From the NCBI RefSeq assembly GCF_001039355.2, contig NW_019774847.1:663818-727817 (forward strand): 64,000 nucleotides of DNA, written 5' to 3'. Made by a program: the position numbers and the translations under genes. The stretch comes from Lingula anatina. Taxonomy: Eukaryota > Brachiopoda > Lingulata > Lingulida > Lingulidae. How positions within the stretch are numbered: the stretch's first letter is position 1; every line of letters begins with the position of its first letter. Of the stretch, positions 35,660 through 48,359 are shown in pieces. Below the pieces are notes generated by a model. It made no database searches. It saw only the letters and a program-made list of their open reading frames with translations, and was not told the DNA's origin.

Positions 35660-36523
35660 GTTACAGGAGCCTACACCAGTCCGCGGTTCATTGTGAAGCA
35701 TCGGTCCAGCGGCTTGTGTTATGCTTATGAAGATTGGCGGGCGTGGGGCCATCACTATGAGAAATTCCGTGCCGACTCCTGCAGCAATGCAGCGGAAGTG
35801 GAATGGGTGCAGAAAGAGGGACATTGGGGCTACCTTAGGATCGTCGGAACAGGTGGACATTGTATGAACCCCCTTGGAGGCTGGGCCAGTCCTGGGGACA
35901 ACACTGCACTTTTCCCGCATCCGAACTGCTATAATTCCGCACTTTTCACAATTGACCAAGAAAAAGGCATCATCAAACATTCCGGCGGCAAGTACGTCCA
36001 CGTGTACCCTTATCAAGCAGAAAGGCCGAATTGGCACTCTGACTTGATGCTTCACTCAGGACTGCACCGAAATATTAAGTTTGACTTTGTAAAAAAGGGT
36101 AACCCAAATCAGAAGGTGCAGGTAATTCCAAACCCACAAGTGAAAGGAGAATGGCAAAAGGTCTCTTGTTGGTACAATGTCCACGTCGGGTCATTGAAAT
36201 ACACAATGACCATCGGAACAAGTAAAACCTCCTCTTCGTCTCTGACCAACACTTGGGAGATATCAGTGGGAGTTGCAAAAGGTATTGTAGATGCCAGCGC
36301 CACCTATGGGGGCTCTTTCACAACCACCGACGAACAGCAATGGAAGGCAGAAAGTACCATAGAGAGAACCATTACTGTAACTAAAGAACACAGCACCCTG
36401 TGTTTGTGGCAATGGGTGTATGAATTTGAGCAATTTAATGATGGCTTTATGTTTAAGTCATTTACTATTCGTGAGACAGAGTCTGACGCCAAACCTACTC
36501 AAATTCCCGGCAGTAAAAAGTAG
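34414..36523 (+). CDS. Secreted beta-trefoil / aerolysin-lysenin-like protein, gene A
   Basis: Two exons, 34414-34468 and 35667-36523, separated by a 1.2-kb intron; 303 aa. Exon 1 is a signal peptide (MHVLLSLTLLCLAMAA). The mature N-terminal half has three imperfect aromatic/Gly blocks (FIVKHRSSGLCYAY, GHWGYLRIVGTGGHCM, KHSGGKYVHVYPY), the spacing expected of a beta-trefoil, the fold of many lectins. The C-terminal half alternates polar and hydrophobic residues rich in Ser/Thr (TMTIGTSKTSSSSLTNTW, YGGSFTTTDEQQW, IERTITVTKE), then LWQWVYEF. This is the pattern of aerolysin/lysenin beta-pore modules. Inferred role: a secreted carbohydrate- or lipid-binding pore-forming defence protein or toxin. 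Activity cannot be read from sequence. It is intact, with no frame breaks. An AATAAA lies near 37133. Confidence 0.75.
35633..35660. repeat. (ATT)n trinucleotide array at intron end of gene A
   Basis: About nine ATT/TTA units end five bases before the acceptor TTACAG of gene A exon 2. Gene B lacks it. Confidence 0.85.
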
Positions 36524-39500
36524 CTATAATGGCGCTTAATCTTTCCTGTTCTTTTGTCTCATCAAGTATCGGGATGCTTCTTTCATTACATTGCATTGAA
36601 CTGCTTGCTTTCCAGTTAATACATATTTGAGATTCTTACACTTATTTGGCGACAGTAAAAGATGTATTTTTTTTTCTTTTTTAGGGGGGCCTTATGGCCA
36701 TATATAAACAGACATGCTATGTAAATGTAGTAATAATGAAGACTATAGGCTAAATTCCCTAAAGCATATTATTGGTATGTGAAAATTCTCACGACATTAG
36801 AAACACTTCTTGTGCAAAAAGACATTAGTGTCAATTAATTTAAACGTTTTTCAGATCTTATTGTGTAAACACATTCGAAAATACCGGAAATAATATATAT
36901 TTTATTTTCCTATTAATCTCTATAAAACTGCTAGCTTATGTAGATGAAAGAATCCCCCCCCCCAAAAAAAAAAAAAAAAAATGAGCAAAATGAAGAAAAA
37001 ATGGTTCTGATATTTTCTTTAAGATGCACTATATCAGCAGTGAGAAAATATCACATTGTTAATTTTCGAACATTGATTCAGAAATTTTAGATTTCCGTAG
37101 CACTTCTTATGTTACATTAATACACACTATAGAAATAAAAAATAGTTTCAGGACCACAGACACGTGTTTGTTTGTTTGTTTTTTCCTCAGTTTCCTGACA
37201 CTTCCCTTACCTACAATTGTCAGTATTGAAAAAATATAGATTGTAACTTTCTGGAATTTGCTTCAAGCACCATTTACATTGTTAAAATAAACTATTCCTC
37301 ATTTTAAAGTAACGATTTAATTAGCCAATATGACAGACTAAAAAAACAAAAATGCAATTTTTACAATCTTTGCACAGTATGTGGAATGCCCACACTCTGC
37401 AAACGTTTCAGAACTTGAAGAACTACACGTACATGGTGCGTAATCGAGAGAGGCTTTGTTTGTGGACTTGTGTTGCCGGACTGCATCGTGTAAATACAAG
37501 TTGACTGTGACCATTGAGAAACGTTGTTGCATGGTTTGTGAAGTCGTAAAGCCCCCTTTACACTGGACGGCGTCCTTTCTGCGTCCAGCAGTACGGCCCC
37601 ATATGAGAGTTAAAAAATTATAATACTTTACATGCCGACAACTGGCCGATCATTGAGCATTCATTCTGATACAGAATCAATGCTCGTGCCTCCTTATTTA
37701 GAGCAGAGCGATGAGCACACGAACGAAACGTAGTGCCTCGATATGAAACCAGACAACTTTTGTGTTTTTAATCTCCAAATAAGAAAAAAAAATCAATTAA
37801 GCTAATAAATAGGCTAACGTTAAGAACGTATTATATCGTTTGTTTTATATTAATTATTATTTAAGATCATAATAATAAACAAGTCGCATTTCGATGTACT
37901 CCATGCTGTGACCTTTATATAAAAATAGCAATTTTTACGAGATTACAAATTGTATCGCATTGTTTGGTTCCATTTCCTCGCTTTCAAAAATTAGAACAAG
38001 CGCTCCAAAATCGAAAAACGAAGTTAAAAATTTTATATTGGCCGAGTTCCCCCACTGTTAAGAATATCCTTGCAGCATTATCTGCAGTTAACCTTTCTAC
38101 GATTTTCAATGTATTTTTCAATATAATTCACAATCCTCCAGATGAAGAATTTTATTAATCAAGAGTGGGAAAGGGGTGGAAAATCCCCCTGGGGCCACAT
38201 ATAACACTATAAATGCGAAGGGAATCCCCCTTACAATGAGGGCAAAATCAATGTAAATCAGGAAAGTCCGATGGATTTGCTTTTAAAAACATACAATCAA
38301 CAGAATATTTCTAATACAATTTCTCAAAACAACACCAGAAAGCAAATTAAACCAAATCAACCAGACGGTAAACACCATTTGTTTATTTCAAACAGCGCAA
38401 TTTTCGCGCATGCGCAGTAGTTTGAGACCTGTGCTAGAGCGATGCCAAATTTCATGGTCGCAGAAAGGACGCAGAAAGGACGCCGTCCAGCGTAAAGGGG
38501 GTTTTAGCAAAGACACCGTTACCATTGTGAATTGTTCTGCTAAGATCGTTATGACGTTGAAGGGAAAACATAGCGACCTTCGTGGATATGCTGTGGCAGA
38601 GATATGAAGGAAGAAATGAGGACATTTCAGCTGTGAACAGTTACGCAAAAACGGTTCAATGTGCTAACTGATCTCTGCTCAAAATGTAAACTGTGTTCAT
38701 TGCTCACGAACATTTCAGAAAAAGTGACATTTGGTGACTTTAACGAGTTTTGACTCTATTCTGTACATTTTAATGAGACTGCGATAGTCATTAACCACAA
38801 GTTTGTAGTACACAGGCCTATAACTTGCACATACAATTACACGGTAATTACCTTCTAAAAGGCATGTTCAGTTCTGATGTTCAACGCCGGTGTTTGGACC
38901 GTTCTAACTCAAATTTGAGGTCCACGCACCCTACCAAGAGAAAGACAAACCGCTATAATATAAACATTTAGATGTAACTGGCTCAAAATAATAAAAAAGG
39001 TTTGACTTTTTTAAAAGCTATTGGTTAAAAAATATATGGTTTTACTTCTGAAAAGAGATGTGGCAGTTGGATAAAAGTTTTTTTTAATATCCATAAGATC
39101 TAAACCCACAAATCTACTGCACGTATCAGTGAGTCCTTCTTATTTGATGTATTTACAATAAGCGATGAAACACAAGAGCTATGCATTATAAACCATTTGA
39201 ATTATTGTCATAATTGTCAATTAAAATCCGTTTCATTTCCAGGGAAGTAAATTGGTAGACAGTGACATTTTATTGACGTTCGGATTGGATATTAATTGAG
39301 TATGTGCAATTATTAGTACTAAATAAGTGTGGAAATAGAGTCGGAAATTTACCTCTAAATTTTACCAAAGAAAAAGATAAGATAACGACCTTAATGTAGC
39401 CATTAACGGAAATGGTAAATAGATTGCATATTGGGTGGTAATTGATTTTGGGCTCACAACGATGAAAATTTTGCCTTCTACACTTCTTTTTTTAAGGCAA

Positions 39501-40151
39501 CATAAAATATCTAAAATACAGTAACGGGGCTGAGGCATCCCTAAACCAAGGGAGTTGAACTCCCAAGGCGTGAGAACATGGAGTAGATTAATAATTTTGG
39601 TATTTTCTCTCTTTTATACACAATGCACGTCAAATAATACTTGCACAGAGTACTTACATGTACAAACCTTGTTTTTTTTTCGCCCCAAATAAGCCCATGA
39701 AATATACAACAGGTACAGATCTTAATAATGCCCCCATTTTAGTATGCATCAAATCGGGGCATAAGAAACCTCATAATAATGTATGTTAGTTCGAGAATTT
39801 GATTCTACAAAATCGCTGTTGGGGCTGCTGTTTTTAAAACTGCATTTTGGATTTTGTATCAGTTCTGTAAATTGAACACATCTGCTTTAACATGTACCTC
39901 TCTACTCCATCATGCCAAATGTTTGAGATTTCCCTTTGGACTTGCGCGATCACGAGGTGTGTGCTAGAGAAAATAACCCACAAATAAAAGTCCCAGTTAT
40001 TACTGTAAACTGATTGTCACTCATGTAAATAGACTATCAAATTATAACCTATCACACAGCCTTCATGGTAACAATGATGTGAGTTAAGTGCTTTTTTTTT
40101 TTGGAAAATTGAGGAAGGGCTCTATTTCAGCCAAGACCGCATATTGCTGTA
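36524..40151. other. Intergenic region between the two pore-former-like genes
   Basis: The first 650 bases are the gene A 3' region. They are recognisably related to the gene B 3' region, with the shared block TTTCAGGACCACAGA at 37146-37160 and about 41996. The inverted-repeat element 37548-38508 follows. From 38510 to 40080 I find no gene or repeat structure. Confidence 0.6.
37548..38508. mobile_element. ~960-bp element with ~40-bp terminal inverted repeats
   Basis: The left end AAAGCCCCCTTTACACTGGA continues into CGGCGTCCTTTCTGCGTCC. The right end carries the inverse (GGACGCAGAAAGGACGCCG, then TCCAGCGTAAAGGGGGTTTT). The interior is AT-rich and has no frame resembling a transposase, so it is non-autonomous. 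It lies between the tandem genes A and B. Confidence 0.8.
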
Positions 40152-40272
40152 TATAAATTCGCTCGACTGAAGAGCCTCTCGGCACGTCCACCTCTGAAGA
40201 CGAAAGCACCACAAGGAACCAGTAAAGGGCTCTCCATTCGCTGCAGGAAGACCCGTACCTCTGAAGTTCACC
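40152..40272 (+). promoter_or_regulatory. TATA box and 5' UTR, pore-former-like gene B
   Basis: TATAAA at 40152-40157 lies 121 bases before the ATG. It is followed by the same leader blocks as gene A in the same order, which supports duplication of a complete transcription unit. Confidence 0.7.
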
Positions 40273-41453
40273 ATGCACCTACTCCTTTCTCTGACGCTGC
40301 TGTGTCTGGCGCTGGCAGCTACCGTGGGTAAGTTGTAGTGAGGATGCAGAGGCGATTGGCAAATTGCCATCATCTACTTTTTTTTTTGTGAGCCGATTTG
40401 CATCAAATTCTCAATCTTTTTTTTTTTCTATAACAAGATTCTAATTCCAGTTATCACAACAGTCATTTCAATTCTGAAAAATCTTACCCCAAGTGGCGGT
40501 AGGCCTATATGCGGTGTTGGGAACAATATCCACACTTACCAACACATCGTAAGTCCAATGGTCTCTATCATAAATCTATTAATTTTTTTGTTACAGAAGC
40601 CTACACCAGTCCGCGGTTCATCGTAAAGCATCGGTCCAGTGGCTTGTGCTATGCTTATGCAGATTGGTGGGCGTGGGGCCATCACTATGAGAAATTCCGT
40701 GCCGACTCCTGCAGCAATGCAGCGGAAGTGGAATGGGTGCAGAAAGAGGGACATTGGGGCTACCTTAGGATCGTCGGAACCGGTGGACATTGTATGAACC
40801 CCCTTGGAGGCTGGGCCAGTCCTGGGGACAACACTGCACTTTTCCCGCATCCGAACTGCTATAATTCCGCGCTTTTCGCGATTGACCAAGAAAAAGGCAT
40901 CATCAAACATTCCGGCGGCAAGTACGTCCACGTGTACCCTTATCAAGCAGAAAGGCCGAATTGGCACTCTGACTTGATGCTTCACTCAGGACTGCACCGA
41001 AATATTAAGTTTGACTTTGTACAAAAGGGTAACCCAAATCAGAAGGTGCAGGTGATTCCAAACCCACAAGTGAAAGGAGAATGGCAAAAGGTCTCTTGTT
41101 GGTACAATGTCCACGTCGGCTCTTTGAAGTTCACAATGACCATCGGCACGAGCAAGACCTCCTCTTCGTCTCTTACCAACACTTGGGAGCTATCAGTGGG
41201 AGTTGCAAAAGGTATTGTAGAGGCCAGCGCCACCTATGGGGGCTCTTTCACAACCACCGACGAACAGCAATGGAAGGCAGAAAGTACCATTGAGAGAACC
41301 ATTACTGTAACTAAAGAATACAGCACCCTGTGTTTGTGGCAATGGGTGTATGAATTTGAGCAGTTTAATGATGGCTTTAGGTTTAGGTCATTTACTATTC
41401 GCGAGACTCGATCTGACGCCAAACCAACTGAAATCCCCGGCAGTAAAAAGTAG
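40273..41453 (+). CDS. Secreted beta-trefoil / aerolysin-lysenin-like protein, gene B
   Basis: Tandem paralogue of gene A: exons 40273-40327 and 40597-41453, again 55 + 857 nt and 303 aa. The splice position is identical, after the signal peptide (MHLLLSLTLLCLALAA). The intron is only 269 bp against about 1.2 kb in A. Exon 2 is nearly identical to A, with a thin scatter of substitutions along it (for example DWWAWG against DWRAWG, YSTLCLWQW against HSTLCLWQW, FRFRSF against FMFKSF). Domain layout and inferred role are as for gene A. It is intact. Both genes keep a TATA box, a signal peptide and open frames, so both are probably expressed. Similarity this high means recent duplication or gene conversion. 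Confidence 0.75.
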
Positions 41454-44388
41454 ATATTATTTCCCTAAATCCACACACTTCTATTGCGTGCTTTATCAAG
41501 TGTCGGGATGCTTTTCTCATTGCACTGCCTGCTTGTCCATTCAAGAAATATTCAGTTTCTTTAACGCATGAACATAATAAGCATTTTTTTTTTTTTGGGG
41601 GGGGGGGGTAGTATAATAGTGAAGACTGTAGGCTATACATTAGATAAAACATTTTTTTGTGTTTTAACGATTCTCACGATGTTAGAAACACTCATGCGCA
41701 AAATTATATACATTAGCGTGTCATGTTATTAGGAAATTAAAAAAAAGTGTGTAAACAGATTAAAAAATGACTGACATCATAAATTTTTTACTTTCCACTT
41801 ACTTTCTGTAAGACTGCTAGCTTATTTGGGTGAAAAAAGGTTCTGATACTTTATTTGAAGTGTATGTACTGCGTCAGCATTGAGCAAAATATTACATTGC
41901 TACTTTCGAACTTTGCTTCAGAAATTATTTTCAATTGTAATGGAGATTCTTATGTAACATATAAATCTACACTGTAGAAATAAAAACAGAAAAGTTTCAG
42001 GACCACAGATACGTGTTTGTCTGGTATTTCTTCTCAACTTCAGGGCGCTACCTTGACTTACGATGTACATCTATGTATTTCTACTTTGTAAATAAATTAA
42101 ATGAAATAAAATAAAATAAGATAATAAAATTAAAAAAATAAATAAAGTTATGCTAGTAAAAGAAGGGCCCAGAGATCTAGGGGACCGTTATTCGCCCGTG
42201 TATTTTAAAATGTTCATAAAAGTCTCATTTATGGCTTAACTCATTTCCTTTACTATATATTTCATTAAACGGGGTATTTTGTCATTATCATGGCCAATTA
42301 ATCCACGTCGATGTTCATTTAAACAAAAAACTTCACAATAAAGTATAAACCACATACCTCATTGGGAAAACTATTAACACTACGGTTTTTAAGCTTATTA
42401 TTATTTGTAACCCAAGGAAATTTAAAATGGTATGGAGATGCTATGTTGCTTCCAATATAGCCTACTGTATTGCAAGACAGACGAGGTTGCTTAGTTGTAT
42501 GGAGTAAGTAAAATCGGCTTATTGAAGTGTAACTCAAAAATGAAAATAAGACCTACTGAATTCACTATAATTGACAAGTTTTCGACACACGCGAACGCTG
42601 AACAGGAATCATCATAGACGATAATTATGTTTATTTCAGTTGTCTACAAAGTCCCAAGGCCTTCCAAACACATACGATATACTTTCATTACAGTATCAGT
42701 ACTTTTTAATGTATACAATAGAGAACAAAAATAGTAAATGGCCTGCACAATGAAATCCAAGTTAGACAATTTTAACAAAAAAGGAACTTTCTTGGAATTT
42801 AAACCCGATGTGATAAGAATGGTAGACCGCTAAGAACCACAGTCCTTTTCCCATTACTTTGTACATTCTTATGTGTCCCATATACTAAATCCAATACAAT
42901 GACTTAACTTAAACTAATAACATGGGTGCCCAGACTTCCATTCCTGTCACACCGGTAAATCATGTGCATTTTTGAGTTGCTGTGGTGATGGCGATGTAAA
43001 CTGGCGAACACATACATTTACATGTAGAACTCACAATTAAGCAAGTTTACAGGTTGGGATCGCATAATTAAAGGATATTTGATGAAATTCCAGAATTTTT
43101 GGGCTTCATTAAGGTCTAACACACAATGTGACAAGATTATAGCCATAAATAAAGATTATAGCCATAAATGTGAATGATGATAAATAAGAATACCTCTGAT
43201 ACGGGAACTTACATTTAGCAACTGACCGACGTTGCTGTCTCAACCTGAGGATTTTCACTAGCTAAATGACCTAGATGGAGTGGGCACCGGATTTATTGTC
43301 ATACGGCTGGGAAAGGTCTCCAGTTTCCCGTTCCATATGTGCGCAACGGCGGTCAGTTTCTAAGGGCAAGTTCCAGTATCAGCCTTATTCATATCTATCA
43401 TTTTTGTTCTTCTGGATGACTAACCACATTCACTCACTTGTGAATGATGTTTTAAATAATACTTTATTACAGTAATACCGTCATCAATAGTTGCGGCAAT
43501 TGAAATAGTAATTGTTAGGAAGCATTGCATTATGTACAATAACAGAAACAGTTTCGTAGGTTGAAAAAATGCTAGGGAGGGCGGCTGAAATCCTACAGTT
43601 CTTGCAATCCAATTTTCTGTTTCGTCGGCGGAACTCATCTAGACCCTAAGGGAAGGTAAAGTTAAATGTTCCTTATTAAAGGAATGGGAGCAAGAGAAAT
43701 AGGCCACAAGTATTATGTTTATAGAGACCCCCCCCCCAGAACCCTCTCCAGCCAAAGGTTCTGTAGGACAAGAGGTAGTACAAACATATGTTTTTACTTG
43801 TATATATAAAACTAAATGTATAAATGCACGTGTCAAGCTATGGCATATATTTTGTACAGGTAACTGTACGTGTATTCACAAATAAATATAGTATAAATAC
43901 ATAAATATAATGATAAAATCCCGATGGAAACTAAAGTATAGGCCTACAAAATGACCGTATAAAACTCCAAATACATGATTGCGCCATTCGTATCAGTGTG
44001 TTCCAACATCCGATGAATCATCATTTTATAATGATCCTTTTTGCCTGTTTATGTATTTCTTGTCTTTGTTTTAGTAATCTGCTGTTAAACGGTATAGAGA
44101 ATGTCCGCTAGTATTGTGTCTCTAAATTACATGTATACAGGCTGGAAGGTGGGAGTATTGATGGGGGGGGGAGCTGCCTCTCTGAACCTTAAGTTAACAG
44201 GTTTTAAAACTTCCATTCCTCAGGTTGAGTCAACCTAACATGTAGATATCTACTGTCGTCTTCTTTGCATCAACATAAGGGAAGCGAATGGGAGTTTACT
44301 AATTTATTATTTTTTTTTTTTGGGGGGGGGGGCCTTTGCAGCTTCTGGTTATGCGTTCATATTCTGCGGTAAGTTGCTCGCATAATCC

Positions 44389-45285
44389 GAATACTGGTCC
44401 TCGGGGGTCACTTCATTAATATTATCTGCTGTAATTAATAAGATACGTAAAAGTGTTTGTTTGACACTTCCTGCATCTTTACAACATTGTTAGTTGATTT
44501 TGTAAAAATGATGGTAAACTTGTTATCGTGTATTGTGTAATAAAGTGTCAAAATGGAAATAAACTCATATCATTGCAGTTTGTCAGATTCAATCATTCAC
44601 TATGTTCAGAATCTCAGAATGGAAGAAATTGGACATTTCACACTGCTCTATTGATATTTTTCCCATCTCATCAATTTTTTTTAGTTGATCATATAAAAAT
44701 GGCAGTAAACTGTTAATTTTGTTTTATGTTAAAAATTGTTAAAAATGAAAAAAAAAAAAACATTTCAGAACAGTGCTGTCTTGTTTACATTTTGGCATTT
44801 TCAAGTTGTGACTTTGAAGCTCCATGGNTAAGATGCTGGCATAATCCGAATACTGGTCCTCGGGGGTCACTTCATAAATATTATCTGCTGTAATTAATAA
44901 GATACGTAAAAGTGTTTGCTTGACACTTCCTGCATCTTTACAACATTGTTAGTTGATTTTGTAAAAATGATGGTAAACTTGTTATCGTGTATTGTGTAAT
45001 AAAGTGTCAAAAATGGAAATAAATTCATATCATTGCAGTTTGTCAGATTCAATCATTCAATATGTTCAGAATCTCAGAATGGAAGAAATTGGACATTTAA
45101 CACTGCTCTATTGATATTTTTCCCATCTCATCAATTTTTTAGTTGATCTTATAAAAATGGCAGTAAACTGCTAATTTTGTTTTATGTTAAAACTTGTTAA
45201 AAATGGAAAAAAAAAAAACATTTCAGAACAGTGCTGTCTTGTTTACATTTTGGCATTTACAAGTTGTGACTTTGAAGCTCCATGG
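44389..45285. repeat. Duplication around a single N
   Basis: About 440 bases before the N at 44827 are repeated after it, both copies including GCATAATCCGAATACTGGTC and TTTGAAGCTCCATGG. The copies differ by a few substitutions and A-run lengths. As at 15609, this looks like overlapping allelic contig ends. Confidence 0.8.
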
Positions 45286-45289
45286 GCCT

Positions 45290-45790
45290 GAAGACTTTGC
45301 TAGTCACATTTTCTGAATATCCATGATACTAATATTTTATTATTAAAAATTGATGGTCATTAAGCTGTTAAACATTATGTAATATTGCATCAAAATTTGA
45401 AAAAAAAAATATTTTGGGCACTGCTCCCATGATGACCATTTAAGAAAAACCATGTCACTTACTGTTCTCAAACTTACAGGAAAGAAACATGGGACTAAAA
45501 TACAGCTTCAGTAGGCAATGCAATCTGTTTGGTAATTCTTTCTGCCAGTTAAACAGTTTTTTTGTGAAAATTTAATCTTTCACATATTGGCATTTTCAAG
45601 GTGTGACTTTGAAGTTCCACAGGCTTGAAGACCCATGCTAGTCACATTTTCTGAAAATCCATGATACGTATATTTTATTATTAAAAATTGATTGTCATTA
45701 TGCTGTTAACCATTATGTAATATTGCATCAGAATAGAAGAAAACACAATTTTGGGAGCTGCTGCCTTATGACCATTATGGGAAAACCATG
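45290..45790. repeat. Diverged tandem units with TGCTAGTCACATTTTCTGAA
   Basis: Two units of about 300-360 bp (starting near 45290 and 45625) share TTTTATTATTAAAAATTGAT and CATTATGTAATATTGCATCA in order. They also share the GTGACTTTGAAGTTCCA block with the unit ending at 45285. An ancient tandem expansion, non-coding. Confidence 0.65.
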
Positions 45791-45906
45791 TTACTTATGA
45801 TTGCCAAAGTTTCCAATTGCCAATAGTGAGTAGGAAGTGACGAACAATACCGATCATAAGTGGACAGCCAATAACCCCTAATTAAGCCCAGGTTACGCGC
45901 TGCTGT

Positions 45907-46060
45907 GTTGACTCCTTGCTGGGGAGCGGTAGCGGCCTCCTACTGCTGTGAGTAATCACGCATTGTCTTCTAACTTGCGGTTTAGTTGACCCCTTGCTGG
46001 GAAGGGGTAGCGGCCTCATACTGCTGTGCGTAATCACACATTGTCTTCTAACTTGCGGCT
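45907..46060. repeat. Two-copy ~76-bp tandem repeat
   Basis: Two adjacent copies share GTTGACYCCTTGCTGGG, GTAGCGGCCTC, TACTGCTGTG and ATTGTCTTCTAACTTGCGG. Function unknown. It is more GC-rich than its surroundings. Confidence 0.8.
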
Positions 46061-46679
46061 ACACGTCGGTTGCATTGTATTAATACAGTAATACCTATTC
46101 ATAAGGAAGGGGGCGGATGGTAATCTTACGAGAATTAAATCAGTTATCGATCTTGCACGTACCAGTAGTCTTGTTTTTTAATAGCTAGACGGTAATGTGA
46201 TATTTCCTGGGTGTGATGGATAAGAGGCGAGATGAAATGAGTGTATACTACATGTTTATCTTTATTTTACATTGTACATTGTTCGTTTCCATGCATTTAA
46301 CGAGAAAAAATTTCAGTGATTAACCATTTTACACAAAACCCGAGGCGTGTTACCTGAATTTTGGGGATCTAGACTGAATATATATTGGAAGAAAAGGGAA
46401 AAAGCGCATCGTGACGAGAAACCCAGGCGTGTACAAATTTCTAGCTTTAATAAAAAAAAATTCATGCCATCATAATTGCTGCCTGCAGACGTAGCTCACA
46501 TAAAGTTCGTGTCACCAAAATTAAAGGTTTGTTACTTTATTGTATAGCGAATTGCACAAAAGCAAATCAAAGGTATTGATACCATAATTATAATCAATAT
46601 ATATCATAATTACATTGGCCAATAAAGTTGTTTCAAGCAAACGATTCTATTTGAAGAAAAAAAGACGTCAACAACAACA

Positions 46680-46730
46680 TTTCTATAGATCAATAGTCGC
46701 CATTTTTACGGTCATTTGTACATGTAACAG
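46680..46730 (+). promoter_or_regulatory. Candidate 5' non-coding exon end (copy 1)
   Basis: AGTCGCCATTTTTACGGTCA ... GTAACAG is followed by the strong donor GTAAGT at 46731. It is duplicated at 48360-48410 with donor GTGAGT. The ANK-TIR start exon has an acceptor at 50721-50725, so either donor could splice to it. Only transcript data can show this. Boundaries other than the donor are unknown. Confidence 0.3.
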
Positions 46731-47148
46731 GTAAGTTTATGATTTTTTTACGAAATTCTGAAGTAATAATATATAAACTATATCAATATGACCGTGAGAC
46801 ATAGAACAAGTTGTACTTGTACTTGGGCTTCATCACAGTGTTGTTAATATTTCGTAAAATCCCGTCCCAATACATCATTAAGGTTGGAAATGTTTGCCCT
46901 TGGTGAGCAAACTGGGAAATTTGGCGTTACTTTCTGTTTGCATATAAATTTGTTAAGATATTAAAAGTACTTATGTATGAATTTAAACGTTAATGATTGA
47001 AATTAGAAGATTGGAATAATGGGATCCTTAATAGTTGCATTAACATAGGAATCTTAATATCAAGGGAAAAGGTAAAAATCCGTTGCACAATACCATTAAG
47101 TATGGAAGTTTTTGCCCTAATTGATCAAAGTGGGGCCGTGATGTGATA

Positions 47149-47264
47149 TATACAATACGAGTCACCGAGCTGTACGTGAAATATTACGAGTGTATTGGCG
47201 AGCCGCAAGCTAGACAATACACGAGTAATTTTCACGTACAGCTCGGCGACGAGTGTTGTATCTG
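47149..47264. repeat. Long hairpin (36-bp arms)
   Basis: The arm GTCACCGAGCTGTACGTGAA (47161 on) with its extension to GTGTATTG is mirrored by CAATACACGAGTAATTTTCA to GTCGGCGAC-type sequence ending at 47250. The loop is short and GC-rich. The outer TACAATACGAG / GAGTGTTGTA also pair. It could be a small transposon or a structured RNA; there is no coding content. Confidence 0.7.
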
Positions 47265-47397
47265 GCTTAAACACGGCCTCTGATTGGCTACTACACTATT
47301 AGTGCAACAGACCGTGGAACGCACTCGTACATGACGTGCTTGTATGTCGAATACACCACGGCCGAGTCTTTTGTGCTACGTGCTAGCCGTGGTTTAA

Positions 47398-48060
47398 AGG
47401 GATGTTATCGAGTGCAAGTTTAATTGCCTTTAGAGTAAACAAGTGTAGAAACTTTTTAGAGTTAGCAAACGATGGGATTTGCCAAAGTCACATATTATTT
47501 GATTTAATTGGTTAATTTCATAATAGATTGTAAGTTTCTATCACGTGCATAGCACACGCCAACTAATTTTTGGATATGACACAAACATGAGAAATTCAAA
47601 TAATTTTTAGATTTTCATAATGGTAAAAATATCTTAGAAAATAACTCATATGGAAATATTGAATGGATCGCGGAATGAAACATGATAATGGAAAATTTCT
47701 GGTAAGCACGCAAAATACATCAGAACGAAAATAAGTAATTGCTTGATTAGCACGGAGTAACAGAGTATAAATATCTGGATTTGTATGAAAAATTAGCTGG
47801 TGAATAAACGTTGGAAAGCTCCAAATTCGTCGTCGTCGCTACTTCAATAGAGTGGAAACTGAATGGAAACCATCGTCTGTAGCTAAGGTCGTGTCCCAGT
47901 AATTGTTATCGTTCTAGCTGGATCCATATATCTCAGCACGGATTCTCAGCTGTCAATGTTATCAGCTGAATTATCTGGCTTGCCCCCTAGAGAAGCTATT
48001 GGGGGGGGGGTAACATATAGGGAACCGGAGGAGATGGATTGTGCTACCCTCTACCAGGGT
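47398..48060. repeat. Dispersed repeat, copy 1 (5' of ANK-TIR gene)
   Basis: About 650 bp. It shares with 62545-63190, in the same orientation, GAGTGCAAGTTTAATT, AAGTCACATATTATTT, GTAAGTTTCTATCACGTG, TTGGAAAGCTCCAA and CTGTAGCTAAGG in order. It is diverged by substitutions and small indels. No terminal inverted repeat or coding frame is seen. Confidence 0.75.
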
Positions 48061-48359
48061 TTCAGTTATTATTGTGGACATTTTTGGCTGCATCGACACA
48101 GGCGTGTTCAATCTTCTAGCTTTAATAAATTTTTTTTTCATGCCATCATAATTGCCGCCTGCAGACGTAGTTCACATAAGGTTCGTGTCACCAAAATTAA
48201 AGGTTTGTTACTTTCTTGTTTAGCGAATTGCACAAAAGCAAATCAAAGGTATTGATACCATAATTATAATCAATATATATCATAATTACATTGGCTAATA
48301 AAGTTGTTTCAAGCAAACGATTCTGTTTGCCGAGACAATGACGTCAACAACTGCTAGTC

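Larger units (their letters stand above)
41454..46400. other. Gene-poor region after gene B
   Basis: It holds the gene B 3' region (AATAAA near 41978), then AT-rich unique sequence, the N-flanking duplication 44389-45285, a related dispersed unit to about 45790, and a 76-bp tandem pair near 45907. Open frames are short and without recognisable content. Confidence 0.55.

Noticed and set aside
35594-36055. Minus-strand frames opposite the pore-former-like genes
   Set aside because: Shadows of the conserved plus-strand coding exon. The same shadow occurs opposite gene B only because the exons are nearly identical.
45907-46060. CRISPR-like or tRNA-like repeat
   Set aside because: Only two adjacent copies, no spacers, no cloverleaf, and the context is clearly eukaryotic.
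47956-48255. 99-codon frame beginning in dispersed repeat copy 1
   Set aside because: It crosses the junction of two unrelated repeats, is not open in their other copies, and has no recognisable content.
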